DNA from: Candidatus Hydrogenedentes bacterium CG07_land_8_20_14_0_80_42_17
GTDB taxonomy: Bacteria > UBA8481
DNA length: 16,085 nt
Direction of reading: 5' to 3'
NCBI GenBank assembly: GCA_002780065.1
Contig: PEWQ01000077.1
Coordinates: forward strand, 1 to 16,085
In this document: positions 7,538 to 14,063 of the stretch, in pieces
Position numbering within the stretch: the first letter of the stretch is position 1
Layout of the letters: each line of letters opens with the position of its first letter
The notes under the pieces: generated by a model
Databases searched by the model: none
What the model was told of the DNA's origin: nothing
Seen by the model: only the letters and a program-made list of their open reading frames with translations
Position numbers and translations under genes: made by a program

Positions 7538-7747
7538 CTATTGATATATTCCTGCCGACAAAGAAGCCGCTGACCTTCCCATTCCTTCTTCGGAAAGGGT
7601 GCCGCTCGATTCTCCGCCAATATTCACTACACCATTGAGAGCGACAAATAATGTGACAATAAGAATGACTATCAAGCCGATAATCAAACCATATTCAACC
7701 ATTCCCTGCCCCAACTGGTTAAATGATTTAATTCTTTCTGCCTTCAT
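7538..7747 (-). CDS. Flp-type (type IVb) small pilin
   Basis: About 69 residues from the ATG at 7747; an upstream TTG at 7783 has no support. The leader MKAERIKSFNQLG is followed by QGMVEYGLIIGLIVILIVTL. Cleavage after G13 leaves Glu at +5 and Tyr at +6, the G-(x)4-EY mark of Flp prepilins processed by a TadV/prepilin-type peptidase. One hydrophobic helix is followed by a short Gly/Ser-rich tail. Flp pilins form Tad adhesion fibres, but no tad assembly genes lie in the window. GGAAG about 16 nt upstream is a distant ribosome-binding site at best. Divergent from the trmJ-like gene. Confidence 0.8.
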   Translation of the reverse strand: MKAERIKSFNQLGQGMVEYGLIIGLIVILIVTLFVALNGVVNIGGESSGTLSEEGMGRSAASLSAGIYQ

Positions 7748-7826
7748 AAGAATAATTGTTGCACTTCCTAAATAAAAAATCAATGTATGATTTTTTACTC
7801 AATAATAAAAGATCAGCGTGTTTATT

Positions 7827-7855
7827 TCGACAAAAAATCAGTGTTTTGCTATGAT
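7827..7855 (+). promoter_or_regulatory. Predicted promoter of the trmJ-like gene
   Basis: TCGACA (7827-7832), a 17-bp spacer and TATGAT (7850-7855) with a TG extension (TGCTATGAT) make a strong sigma-70-like match. It lies inside the longer open frame and ends 6 nt before GTG 7862. Transcription would begin at or beside that GTG, giving a leaderless message and arguing against the ATG at 7787. Confidence 0.55.
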
Positions 7856-7861
7856 TCATTC

Positions 7862-8587
7862 GTGCCTAAACTTTCAAATATTCATCCTGTACTTGTGAGA
7901 CCGCAATTTTCCGGAAATATTGGAGCGGCGACTAGAGCTGCTAAAGCGATGGGATTGGGTCCGCTGTTTCTTATAGAACCGCATCCGCCTTTAGATGGGG
8001 AAGCTCGAAAATTTGCGGCGGGTGCGATAAAAGAATTGAAAAAGATTAAAAGCTTTTCAAATCTTGATTCAGCTATAAAAGATTCAGTACGAATTTTTGG
8101 ATTATCTGCCAGGCGAAGAGAACACCGCTCAAAACCAATTTGGCTTGAGGAAGCCGTCGAAGAGGCTCTGAAAGCATCTTCAAAAGGAACTGTGTTATTT
8201 TTATTCGGAAAGGAACGGACAGGACTTGAAAATGAAGAGCTTGATTTTGCTCAAGTTTTAGTTCGAATAAAAACATCTTCTCGATTTAAATCCATGAATC
8301 TTGCTCAAGCTGTAATGGTCACCGCATATGAGATAAAGAAACAAGCCGGAGCGAAAATTGAACCTTATGATTATGAGCCTGCGACAGGAGAAGATATTGA
8401 ATGCTTGATTCAAGCTCTGGATAATGCGCTCGAGCGCAGAGATTTTTTCAAGCCAAACAAACGCAACATGGCTTTGCGCAGAATGAGAGATTTATTCGGC
8501 CGTGCGGCTCCGAAGAAGAACGAGATATCGCTCTTCCGAGGCATGCTCCGATGTCTTGACGAAAAACATTTATTTCGAAAATTATGA
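7862..8587 (+). CDS. trmJ: TrmJ-like tRNA 2'-O-methyltransferase (SpoU/SPOUT family)
   Basis: 241 residues from GTG 7862; an ATG at 7787 would add 25 residues that family members do not have. The knotted SPOUT core shows motif 1 (RPQFSGNIGAATRAAKAMG, residues 13-31), motif 2 (FLFGKERTGL, 112-121) and motif 3 (SMNLAQAV, 144-151). TrmJ uses SAM to methylate the ribose 2'-OH of tRNA residue 32. The C-terminal extension (NMALRRMRDLFGRAAPKKNEISLFRGMLR) matches the usual TrmJ helical tail. The DNA for its final ~25 residues (8490-8565) is repeated at 9590-9665. Other SpoU members acting on tRNA or rRNA remain possible. Start choice rests on homologue length and on the promoter match just upstream. 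Confidence 0.88.
   Translation: MPKLSNIHPVLVRPQFSGNIGAATRAAKAMGLGPLFLIEPHPPLDGEARKFAAGAIKELKKIKSFSNLDSAIKDSVRIFGLSARRREHRSKPIWLEEAVEEALKASSKGTVLFLFGKERTGLENEELDFAQVLVRIKTSSRFKSMNLAQAVMVTAYEIKKQAGAKIEPYDYEPATGEDIECLIQALDNALERRDFFKPNKRNMALRRMRDLFGRAAPKKNEISLFRGMLRCLDEKHLFRKL
8490..8565. repeat. 76-bp direct repeat, copy 1 (3' end of trmJ-like gene)
   Basis: Matches 9590-9665 in the same orientation with one mismatch (8557 T, 9657 C), exactly 1,100 bp apart. In this copy the plus strand encodes family-typical TrmJ C-terminal sequence, so this is probably the original. It contains a GATATC at 8523-8528. Confidence 0.95.
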
Positions 8588-8627
8588 TTCGTGGCAAAAA
8601 TACGTTGCAACGTGTTTTACGCTTTTG

Positions 8628-8669
8628 TTGAAAGATTTACCTAGATGCTATAACATTGGTATGTACATA
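8628..8669 (+). promoter_or_regulatory. Toxin-antitoxin promoter with palindromic operator
   Basis: TTGAAA (8628-8633) and TATAAC (8649-8654, preceded by TGC as an extended -10) form a plausible promoter with a short 15-bp spacer. Directly after it comes the perfect palindrome TATGTACATA (8660-8669). It contains TGTACA, the core hexamer reported for YefM and Phd operators, and fits autoregulation of the gene that follows (inference). Confidence 0.6.
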
Positions 8670-8679
8670 AGGAGGCACA

Positions 8680-8925
8680 ATGACAACAATTTCAATTAGA
8701 GACTTTGCGCGAAATGTGACTCGCGTATTGGCCCGTCGTTCCAAAACCGTAGTCACTAGGCGCGGAGAACCCGTTGCAATAGTCGTTCCTTTGCCCTCGG
8801 GAGGTACAGAAGCTTTGGTTCTGAAGATGACTGAAATTTTTCGAAAATCCGGTGTCACTGACTCGGACATTGAACGCGCAGTGAAAGAAGCAAGACGAGA
8901 AATGCATGTTTCGCGTCGTGATTGA
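8680..8925 (+). CDS. Phd/YefM-family antitoxin
   Basis: 81 residues. The N-terminal half (MTTISIRDFARNVTRVLARRSKTVVTRRGEPVAIVVPL) is the typical Phd/YefM DNA-binding domain, which dimerises on operator DNA. The C-terminal half is charged and helical and should wrap and neutralise the toxin. The start is firm: AAGGAGG at 8669-8675 lies 4 nt before the ATG. The toxin gene begins inside its 3' end with a 20-bp overlap, the usual arrangement for co-translated toxin-antitoxin pairs. It probably represses its own promoter through TATGTACATA at 8660-8669. Confidence 0.9.
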   Translation: MTTISIRDFARNVTRVLARRSKTVVTRRGEPVAIVVPLPSGGTEALVLKMTEIFRKSGVTDSDIERAVKEARREMHVSRRD

Positions 8926-9334
8926 TACAAACATTTTTTTCTCTGCGTTTTTGGGAGGAAAGCCGCAAAAAACGGTAATACGAGCGTTACGCAATGACAC
9001 TCTGCTCATAAGTCCCGCCTTGCGCTCTGAGATTTTACGCGTCCCTGCGATGATTTCGGACAAACTTGGTGTTCTTCTCTTCAACGAAGCCGGTGCCTAC
9101 ATCGAAGAACTATTACAACATTTTCAAATGGTCAATGTTCGTCGACATATTGTGCTTTGCCGTGATCCGGCAGATGACTTGCTTCTTTGTCTAGCTGCAT
9201 CAGGAAATGCGGACTTCATTGTGACAGGAGACAAAGATCTTCTTTCTCTTACATCCGAAGAATTGTTGCGTCATGGAGTTCGCGCAAAAATTATTCGACC
9301 TGCAGAGTATCTTGAGATACCGCACGTATCTTGA
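8906..9334 (+). CDS. PIN-domain toxin (VapC-like ribonuclease, COG1569-type)
   Basis: 142 residues with a complete PIN domain: D7 in VIDTN at the start, E42 in RSEIL, D87/D90/D91 in DPADDLLL, and D109/D111 in TGDKDLL. These acidic residues bind metal and cleave RNA in this family. The length and the FSAFLGGKP and CLAASGNADFIVTGDKDLL segments match the COG1569 subgroup of putative PIN toxins. It overlaps the antitoxin by 20 bp. The last residues (EYLEIPHVS) and the TGA stop at 9332-9334 lie inside the first copies of a 19-bp tandem repeat. The natural C terminus may therefore have been altered slightly, although the catalytic core is untouched. Confidence 0.9.
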   Translation: MFRVVIDTNIFFSAFLGGKPQKTVIRALRNDTLLISPALRSEILRVPAMISDKLGVLLFNEAGAYIEELLQHFQMVNVRRHIVLCRDPADDLLLCLAASGNADFIVTGDKDLLSLTSEELLRHGVRAKIIRPAEYLEIPHVS

Positions 9335-9415
9335 GATACCGCACGCATCTTGAGATACCGCACGCATCTTGAGATACCGCACGCATCTTGAGATACCGCA
9401 CGCATCTTGAGATAA
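9307..9415. repeat. 19-bp tandem array made of mini-hairpins
   Basis: The unit CTTGAGATACCGCACGCAT is present five times plus a 9-nt partial copy (9311-9414); the first full unit has GTAT in place of GCAT. Read from 9307, each unit is GTATC-TTGA-GATAC (5-bp stem, 4-nt loop) followed by the 5-nt linker CGCAC. Later copies have GCATC, which still pairs by G-U on the minus-strand RNA. The array starts within the 3' end of the PIN toxin gene. Confidence 0.95.
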
Positions 9416-9589
9416 AGAACATTGAATAATGATTATGGCTAAGAAATTGAGATATGAAAAAATCATTTTTCACTACAGAACACGGACAGGCGCGCATGGG
9501 AGCACACGGAGATAAATTTATTTTTTGCTCAGGCTGAACCCTGCGGCTACCGGTCGAGCGTAATTACTTTTCAATTATTTCACAGCTTC
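9416..9589. other. Non-coding gap between toxin array and repeat copy 2
   Basis: About 175 bp without a credible gene. It contains a purine-rich dispersed-repeat-like stretch (ACGGACAGGCG, CACACGGAG, then an AT run near 9511-9527) and GGCTGAACCCTGCGGCTACC at 9532-9551. Its 3' part is the inverse of the palindrome family seen at 188-199. No terminator with a clear stem and T-run was found. Confidence 0.5.
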
Positions 9590-9665
9590 ATTTATTCGGC
9601 CGTGCGGCTCCGAAGAAGAACGAGATATCGCTCTTCCGAGGCATGCTCCGATGTCTCGACGAAAA
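9590..9665. repeat. 76-bp direct repeat, copy 2 (3' end of bioF-like gene)
   Basis: Second copy of 8490-8565, 75 of 76 identical. Here the minus strand is read: it supplies the last 23 codons and the TAA stop of the bioF-like gene. It contains GATATC at 9623-9628. Confidence 0.95.
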
Positions 9666-10764
9666 GCCTGTGTCCTGACTGCACAGAGAGTCTTAATCTG
9701 GAAGTGCCTTTTGGAACAGTAGGAGGTCTAATAGGAAGTGTAAGACATCCAGCCGCCTCGAGTTTATTTGAAAGCTCGATCGTTTCTTTTTCGCCTCCGA
9801 TCACAATCGGAATTATCGGAGTCTTTGAAGTTTGAATTCCTATCTTTTTGCAGAACGCAGAAATATTTCTTCTCAAGTTCACAACTCGTTCATTGTTTTT
9901 AGCTAAAATATCGAGTGCCGCATTTGCCGCGCCTACGGCAGCCGGATTCAACCCGGTAGTATAAATAAAAGCCGGAGATTTTTGAATGAACAGATCGATG
10001 ATAGCTTTATCAGCCGCAAGAAAGCCGCCCTGACTGCCGAGAGCTTTGGATAGAGTACCCATCTGAATAACATATTCAGATGGCTTAATTCCAAAATGTG
10101 CGAATATTCCTTCGCCGTTCGGCCCCAAAGTTCCAGTGCCGTGAGCGTCATCAACGAGAAGAAATGAATCAAACTCCTCAGCAATATTCAATATTTCCGG
10201 CAAAGGAGCAATATCACCGTCCATCGAATGCACTCCGTCTAGAATAATCAAAAGTCGTTTAGAGCGATCGCGCAATTTTTTCAGAGCTCGAGTAAGACCT
10301 TCCAAATTATTTTTTCTAAAAAAAATTGTTTTACTTCCAGATAAGCGTGCTCCCGAAATCAGACATGCGTGAGAACTTTTCTCTATGACTATTCCGTCAC
10401 TTCGACCTACCAGAGCTACAATTGCGCTCAAAGCGGCAGTAAAACCTGAAGTAGTCACAAGCGCCCGTTCAGTATTTTTTAATTCAGCCAGTTTAGATTC
10501 CAGCAACGTAATCCTAGCTGATGTGCCGGCAATCAATCTTGAAGAACCCGCGCCTGCGCCATCTTCTTTAACAGCCGCGACAGCGCCCTCGATTACTAAA
10601 GGATCAGTAGCAAGCGAAAGATAATTATTCGAAGTAAGATTTATCATTTGTCTGCCATCTACTTCGATGTAAGGCGCTGAACCTCTATCAAAGATTCGCA
10701 AACGTCTCTTCAATTCAAATGGTATTTCTTCGAGTTGTTTTTTAATTTCTTGATTGCCTTTCAC
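9592..10764 (-). CDS. bioF: BioF-type alpha-oxoamine synthase (PLP-dependent)
   Basis: 390 residues, fold type I PLP enzyme. H132 (SSHACL) stacks on the cofactor, DDAHGTG (205-211) binds it, and K240 in GTLSKALGSQGGF forms the Schiff base; ARLSGSKTIFFRKN is also typical. The family condenses an amino acid with an acyl thioester and releases CO2: 8-amino-7-oxononanoate synthase (biotin), glycine C-acetyltransferase or sphingoid/autoinducer synthases. The motifs look closest to BioF, but the substrate is not certain. It is the last gene of a four-gene operon and overlaps the ketosynthase by 4 bp. Oddity: residues 368-390, after RLRLSVQSGHRL, come entirely from the 76-bp repeat and do not resemble the usual BioF C terminus. 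Confidence 0.85.
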   Translation of the reverse strand: MKGNQEIKKQLEEIPFELKRRLRIFDRGSAPYIEVDGRQMINLTSNNYLSLATDPLVIEGAVAAVKEDGAGAGSSRLIAGTSARITLLESKLAELKNTERALVTTSGFTAALSAIVALVGRSDGIVIEKSSHACLISGARLSGSKTIFFRKNNLEGLTRALKKLRDRSKRLLIILDGVHSMDGDIAPLPEILNIAEEFDSFLLVDDAHGTGTLGPNGEGIFAHFGIKPSEYVIQMGTLSKALGSQGGFLAADKAIIDLFIQKSPAFIYTTGLNPAAVGAANAALDILAKNNERVVNLRRNISAFCKKIGIQTSKTPIIPIVIGGEKETIELSNKLEAAGCLTLPIRPPTVPKGTSRLRLSVQSGHRLFVETSEHASEERYLVLLRSRTAE

Positions 10765-11834
10765 TTTTCCGCCTCTATAACGAGCGCCGCCATTTGCCCT
10801 CCAAAGCCATAGGAGAGTATAATACCAATACTTTTCTGTAATCTCATATTATTCTGCAAAATGCAATCGCACTGGCATTCAGGGTCTATATCTTCCAATC
10901 CAAAGCTCGCCGGCGCCATGCCGTTTTTCAAAAATTCAATAGTAATTATTGTCTCGACTGCGCCCGCGGCTCCAAGGCAATGCCCTGTCAAAGCCTTTGT
11001 TGACGAAGCAGGAATAAAAATGTTTTTTTTGTCGAAAATAATTCGCAGCGCCTTTGCTTCGGCAATGTCATTCTGTTTCGTTCCGGTTCCATGCAGATGA
11101 ATGTATGCAAGATCCTGTTTTTTTATTTCAGCATTAGTCAAAGCAAGCTGAATCAATTCCACAATATTGTGTTCATTCTCTTTTACCGAAACAGGATTTG
11201 AATCAGATTGCATCATTGCCCAACCTAAAATTTTTGCCACAGATTTTATTCCTTCCGACACAGCATCTGCTTCTCTCATCAAGAGCGCAACAGCTCCTCC
11301 TTCCGCCGGAACAAATCCATCGCGATTTTTATCGAATGGACGCGGTCGGGTTTTAGAAATAACTCCCATTCTCTTAAATCCTCCGACTACGAAAGGGTGC
11401 AGAGTTGCTTCTGCGGCTCCTGCAAGGCATATATCGCATTCATCGTTAGTTAAGAGCATTGCTCCGCGCACAAACGAGAATAATCCGGTAGCGCATGCGG
11501 ATATATTTGTCACTACCGGCCCTTTGACATTATCAGGCACGATTCGATTCGAAATAAAATCCGCCCATGCTTTAGAAGTTATTTTTCCTGAATCGAGTGA
11601 GCTCAAAATTCCTTGAAGTCCAGGTTTCGAAACTGTCACAGTCGAACCGGTTCGAATCGGATTGAACGAAAACGGAATTCTTCCAATAACTTTTTCAGAA
11701 AGTTTTATCGCAAGAAAATTTGATCTGTCGCTTTCGGAATCGAATTCCAATCGCCTTGGTCTGCAATCAGTTATTAACTCCCGACAGGCAATTTCCATTT
11801 CATAATCAACGATGACAACGTTCGATTTTACCAA
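10761..11834 (-). CDS. FabF-type beta-ketoacyl synthase, short N terminus
   Basis: 357 residues. The catalytic triad of condensing enzymes is intact: C114 (NISACATG), H248 (HLHGTGT) and H285 (KALTGHCLGAAG), with K280 and a C-terminal SYGFGGQ. It should extend an acyl-thioester by decarboxylative condensation with a malonyl unit. The active Cys lies ~50 residues earlier than in FabF (Cys163), so the N-terminal part is reduced; the usual opening VVITGLG strand is not evident. A divergent or pathway-specific ketosynthase is therefore more likely than housekeeping FabF. It overlaps the SDR gene by 7 bp and the bioF-like gene by 4 bp, implying coupled translation. No acyl carrier protein or dehydratase lies beside it in the window. 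Confidence 0.85.
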   Translation of the reverse strand: MVKSNVVIVDYEMEIACRELITDCRPRRLEFDSESDRSNFLAIKLSEKVIGRIPFSFNPIRTGSTVTVSKPGLQGILSSLDSGKITSKAWADFISNRIVPDNVKGPVVTNISACATGLFSFVRGAMLLTNDECDICLAGAAEATLHPFVVGGFKRMGVISKTRPRPFDKNRDGFVPAEGGAVALLMREADAVSEGIKSVAKILGWAMMQSDSNPVSVKENEHNIVELIQLALTNAEIKKQDLAYIHLHGTGTKQNDIAEAKALRIIFDKKNIFIPASSTKALTGHCLGAAGAVETIITIEFLKNGMAPASFGLEDIDPECQCDCILQNNMRLQKSIGIILSYGFGGQMAALVIEAEK

Positions 11835-12514
11835 GAGGAAAGTCTTCCGTCAGGAGAAAATATTTGCCCTGTGACTCCTTCCATCTTCGATAAAGCGAGT
11901 ACCATTTGAGCCACATCGTCTATTGAACCTAATCTTTTAAGAAGATGCTCGTTTCTGGCAAATTCCATTCCTTTAGGTGAAGTCTGTCCCATATCCGTAT
12001 CGAGATATCCGGGCAGAATGGAATTGACTCTAACATTTGGAGCAAGTTCCTTTGCTGAGGAAAGTGCTAATCCAAAAAGCCCTGCCTTTGATGCAGTATA
12101 AGCCGCAGAGCCTATAGCTCCGCGCTTTCCTAGTATCGAAGAGATTATTACAATACTGCCTTTCGATTCAGTTAATAATTCGAATAAAGCTCGAATACCA
12201 AAAAATATTCCGTTCAAATTTACAGCTATACTGCGATCCCAATCCTCTTCAGAGGTCGAGATTAATAACTCGTTAACAATCATTCCGGCATTTGCGACAA
12301 AGAGATCCAATCGACCGTATTTTGCTCGTATTTCTTTTTCCGCTCGAAATGAAGTTTTAGGATCGGCAACATCTCCTTTAATTATCAGCGCATCGTCAAA
12401 TCCTGAAATCGGAGTTTTATTGACGCCCAAAGCCAATTCGTATTCTTCAGATAATACCTCAGCAATTCTATTTCCCAATCCTTTAGCGGCTCCGGTAATG
12501 TAAGCAACTTTCAT
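11828..12514 (-). CDS. Short-chain dehydrogenase/reductase, FabG-like
   Basis: 228 residues, a classical SDR. The Rossmann nucleotide motif is TGAAKGLG (7-14), with NAG (75-77), catalytic Ser in IISSILG (125-126), and YTASK (Y139, K143). Length and the PGYLDTDM segment after the active site match FabG-type 3-oxoacyl-ACP reductases using NADPH. Between an aminotransferase and a ketosynthase, its most likely job is reduction of the keto group made by the ketosynthase (inference). It overlaps the aminotransferase gene by 4 bp (ATGA) and the ketosynthase gene by 7 bp. Confidence 0.88.
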   Translation of the reverse strand: MKVAYITGAAKGLGNRIAEVLSEEYELALGVNKTPISGFDDALIIKGDVADPKTSFRAEKEIRAKYGRLDLFVANAGMIVNELLISTSEEDWDRSIAVNLNGIFFGIRALFELLTESKGSIVIISSILGKRGAIGSAAYTASKAGLFGLALSSAKELAPNVRVNSILPGYLDTDMGQTSPKGMEFARNEHLLKRLGSIDDVAQMVLALSKMEGVTGQIFSPDGRLSSW

Positions 12515-13365
12515 AGTTTACTCTTTTGATTGCATTCAGATTCTATTCGCTCGTCATAGAGCGAATATATTTTTTTGAGAATAGGATGTTGAGTTTGAAA
12601 TTTTCTTCCCTCATATAAAGAAACAGGAATAGGACCGGTTGATGTGCTCGAGATAAAAAGTGCGTCCGCATTAAGCAAATGTTTTTCCGCAATATCTGAT
12701 TCTTCAATTTTGATAAGCTCACATAGAATCGAGCATGTAATGCTGGGGAGAATCTTTTTTCTGAATGGCATTTTAACTTTTCCATTTTTTATCAGATAAA
12801 GAGTTGATGCCGAACACTCTGAAATTTTTCCTTCGTAGTCTTTCATCACAACCTCATAGGTGTTTGAAAAGATTCTTGCGAGCGCCATTGCGCCGAGAGA
12901 AATAGTTTTTACAACGTTAATGAAAGGAAGTGGTCGTGGGATTACGGAATTTGAAAGCGTGACTCCTTTTCTTCTCAAAGATGCAATATTTGGAACAGCG
13001 CGGGTGACAGCATAAACAGTCGGAGCTGTAGCGGAATCGAATTTATAACCGCCCTTGCCAATACCGCGAGTGATCGTAATTCTTACCACTGCATCGTTCT
13101 CGGTGTTTTTACAAACTAGATTTTCTAAAATAATTCGCAATTCGCTTTTATCAAATGGAATTGAAATTTTTGTTTCCGACAACCCTTGAAACAGCCGCGC
13201 CGCATGTCGGTCAAAAGAAAAAAGTTTTCCGTGATAAGTACGCAGAGTATCGAAGACTCCGTCTCCAAGAGTAAATCCTCTATCATCGGGCGAAATTTTC
13301 GCCGCGGATTTAGATATGAATTTTCCATTCAAATACACAATCAAATGTTCTTTTGTTTTTTTCAT
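12511..13365 (-). CDS. Class IV (fold type IV) PLP aminotransferase
   Basis: About 284 residues from the ATG at 13365; an in-frame ATG at 13389 would add 8 residues. YLNGKFISK, then DRGFTLGDGVFDTLRTYHGKLFSFDRHAARL, is the standard N-terminal domain of the branched-chain aminotransferase / D-amino-acid aminotransferase / aminodeoxychorismate lyase family. The PLP lysine is probably in NVVKTISLGAMALAR, and KISECSASTLYLIKNGKV is the family's ECS/EGS-type loop. Members cannot be told apart reliably by sequence: transamination, or PabC lyase for folate, are both possible. It heads the operon with the SDR, ketosynthase and BioF-like genes (4-bp overlap), so it may supply or modify an amino compound there. 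No clear ribosome-binding site precedes either ATG. Confidence 0.85.
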   Translation of the reverse strand: MKKTKEHLIVYLNGKFISKSAAKISPDDRGFTLGDGVFDTLRTYHGKLFSFDRHAARLFQGLSETKISIPFDKSELRIILENLVCKNTENDAVVRITITRGIGKGGYKFDSATAPTVYAVTRAVPNIASLRRKGVTLSNSVIPRPLPFINVVKTISLGAMALARIFSNTYEVVMKDYEGKISECSASTLYLIKNGKVKMPFRKKILPSITCSILCELIKIEESDIAEKHLLNADALFISSTSTGPIPVSLYEGRKFQTQHPILKKIYSLYDERIESECNQKSKL

Positions 13366-13389
13366 GATATTAGATATGATATTAAGCAT

Positions 13390-13430
13390 AGAAAATAAAA
13401 TTCAAAGAGAATTTATCGGAAAATGTTTTT
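13390..13430. promoter_or_regulatory. Short divergent intergenic region
   Basis: Only about 41-65 bp separate the divergent aminotransferase operon (-) and the methyltransferase-like gene (+). Both promoters must sit here or extend into coding sequence. On the minus strand, TAATAT repeats (AATATCATATCTAATATCATG) lie just before the ATG at 13365. No full consensus promoter could be assigned for either direction. Confidence 0.4.
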
Positions 13431-14042
13431 ATGACAACAAAAGGAATAGGATTTCACTTTAGAGGAACAATTGGAGGAATTGCTATCGGCATATTTACTG
13501 CGATTGCACTCTTTTCAACTCCTGAAGTATCTGAAGGAACTTGGTGGGATGTTGTTACAGACGGCTTTGCATGGGCGGCAATGGTAGTGGGAATCGGTTT
13601 GAGATTTTGGTCAACATTGTTTCTTGCAGGCAGAAAAGAAACAGCAGTTGTTTCAGACGGACCCTACTCAATCTGCCGTAATCCTCTTTATCTCGGATCT
13701 TTCTTTATCGCAATCTCGGCAGGATTATTTTTAGAAAGCGTAACGTTTACAATCGGAGTAGGCCTTTCCATTATCTTCTATATGCTGGCTACAGTGCCTG
13801 CCGAAGAAAGGTATTTGAAAAGTGTTTTAGGAAAAGAATACGAGGATTATCTAAAGAGAGTTCCAAGTTTTATTCCAAACTTTTCTCTTTATCGAGAGCC
13901 GAAGAAACTTGAGGTTGATCTCATAGGATTAAAAAATGAAGCTCTAAGAGCAGGACGATGGATATGGCTGCCGATCTTTACCGAGGCGATAGCTATGCTC
14001 AGGCTAGAACCATGGTGGCCTCATTTTTTCAGGCTTCCTTAA
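13431..14042 (+). CDS. Isoprenylcysteine carboxyl methyltransferase / phospholipid methyltransferase-like membrane protein
   Basis: 203 residues with about five membrane helices. The SAM-binding end of the ICMT/PEMT family is clear: DGPYSICRNPLYLGSF (RNPLY), then PAEERYLKSVLGKEYEDYLKRVPSFIP, with the EE pair and the YxxYxxxVPxFIP ending. Such bacterial proteins methylate small lipophilic or lipid-linked substrates at the inner membrane; the actual substrate is unknown. A further ~45 residues follow the core, ending in WIWLPIFTEAIAMLRLEPWW, probably one more membrane-associated helix. The ATG at 13431 lacks a good ribosome-binding site. The DoxX-family gene follows 21 bp downstream and is probably co-transcribed. 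Confidence 0.8.
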   Translation: MTTKGIGFHFRGTIGGIAIGIFTAIALFSTPEVSEGTWWDVVTDGFAWAAMVVGIGLRFWSTLFLAGRKETAVVSDGPYSICRNPLYLGSFFIAISAGLFLESVTFTIGVGLSIIFYMLATVPAEERYLKSVLGKEYEDYLKRVPSFIPNFSLYREPKKLEVDLIGLKNEALRAGRWIWLPIFTEAIAMLRLEPWWPHFFRLP

Positions 14043-14063
14043 AATTTGCAGTTGGAGGATGAA

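Noticed and set aside
7748-7783. Upstream TTG start of the Flp pilin
   Set aside because: The ATG at 7747 gives a normal short basic Flp leader; the TTG would add a hydrophobic stretch in front.
7787-7861. 25-residue N-terminal extension of the trmJ-like protein from ATG 7787
   Set aside because: The extension is not family-like, the ATG has no ribosome-binding site, and a strong promoter match lies inside it, so GTG 7862 is preferred.
8502-8699. Plus-strand open frame sharing its first residues with one at 9602
   Set aside because: The shared residues are just the 76-bp repeat read in a non-coding frame.
10761-11834. Ketosynthase as a broken gene because of its short N terminus
   Set aside because: All catalytic residues and the C-terminal half are intact and overlaps with both neighbours are tight, so it looks like a functional divergent enzyme.
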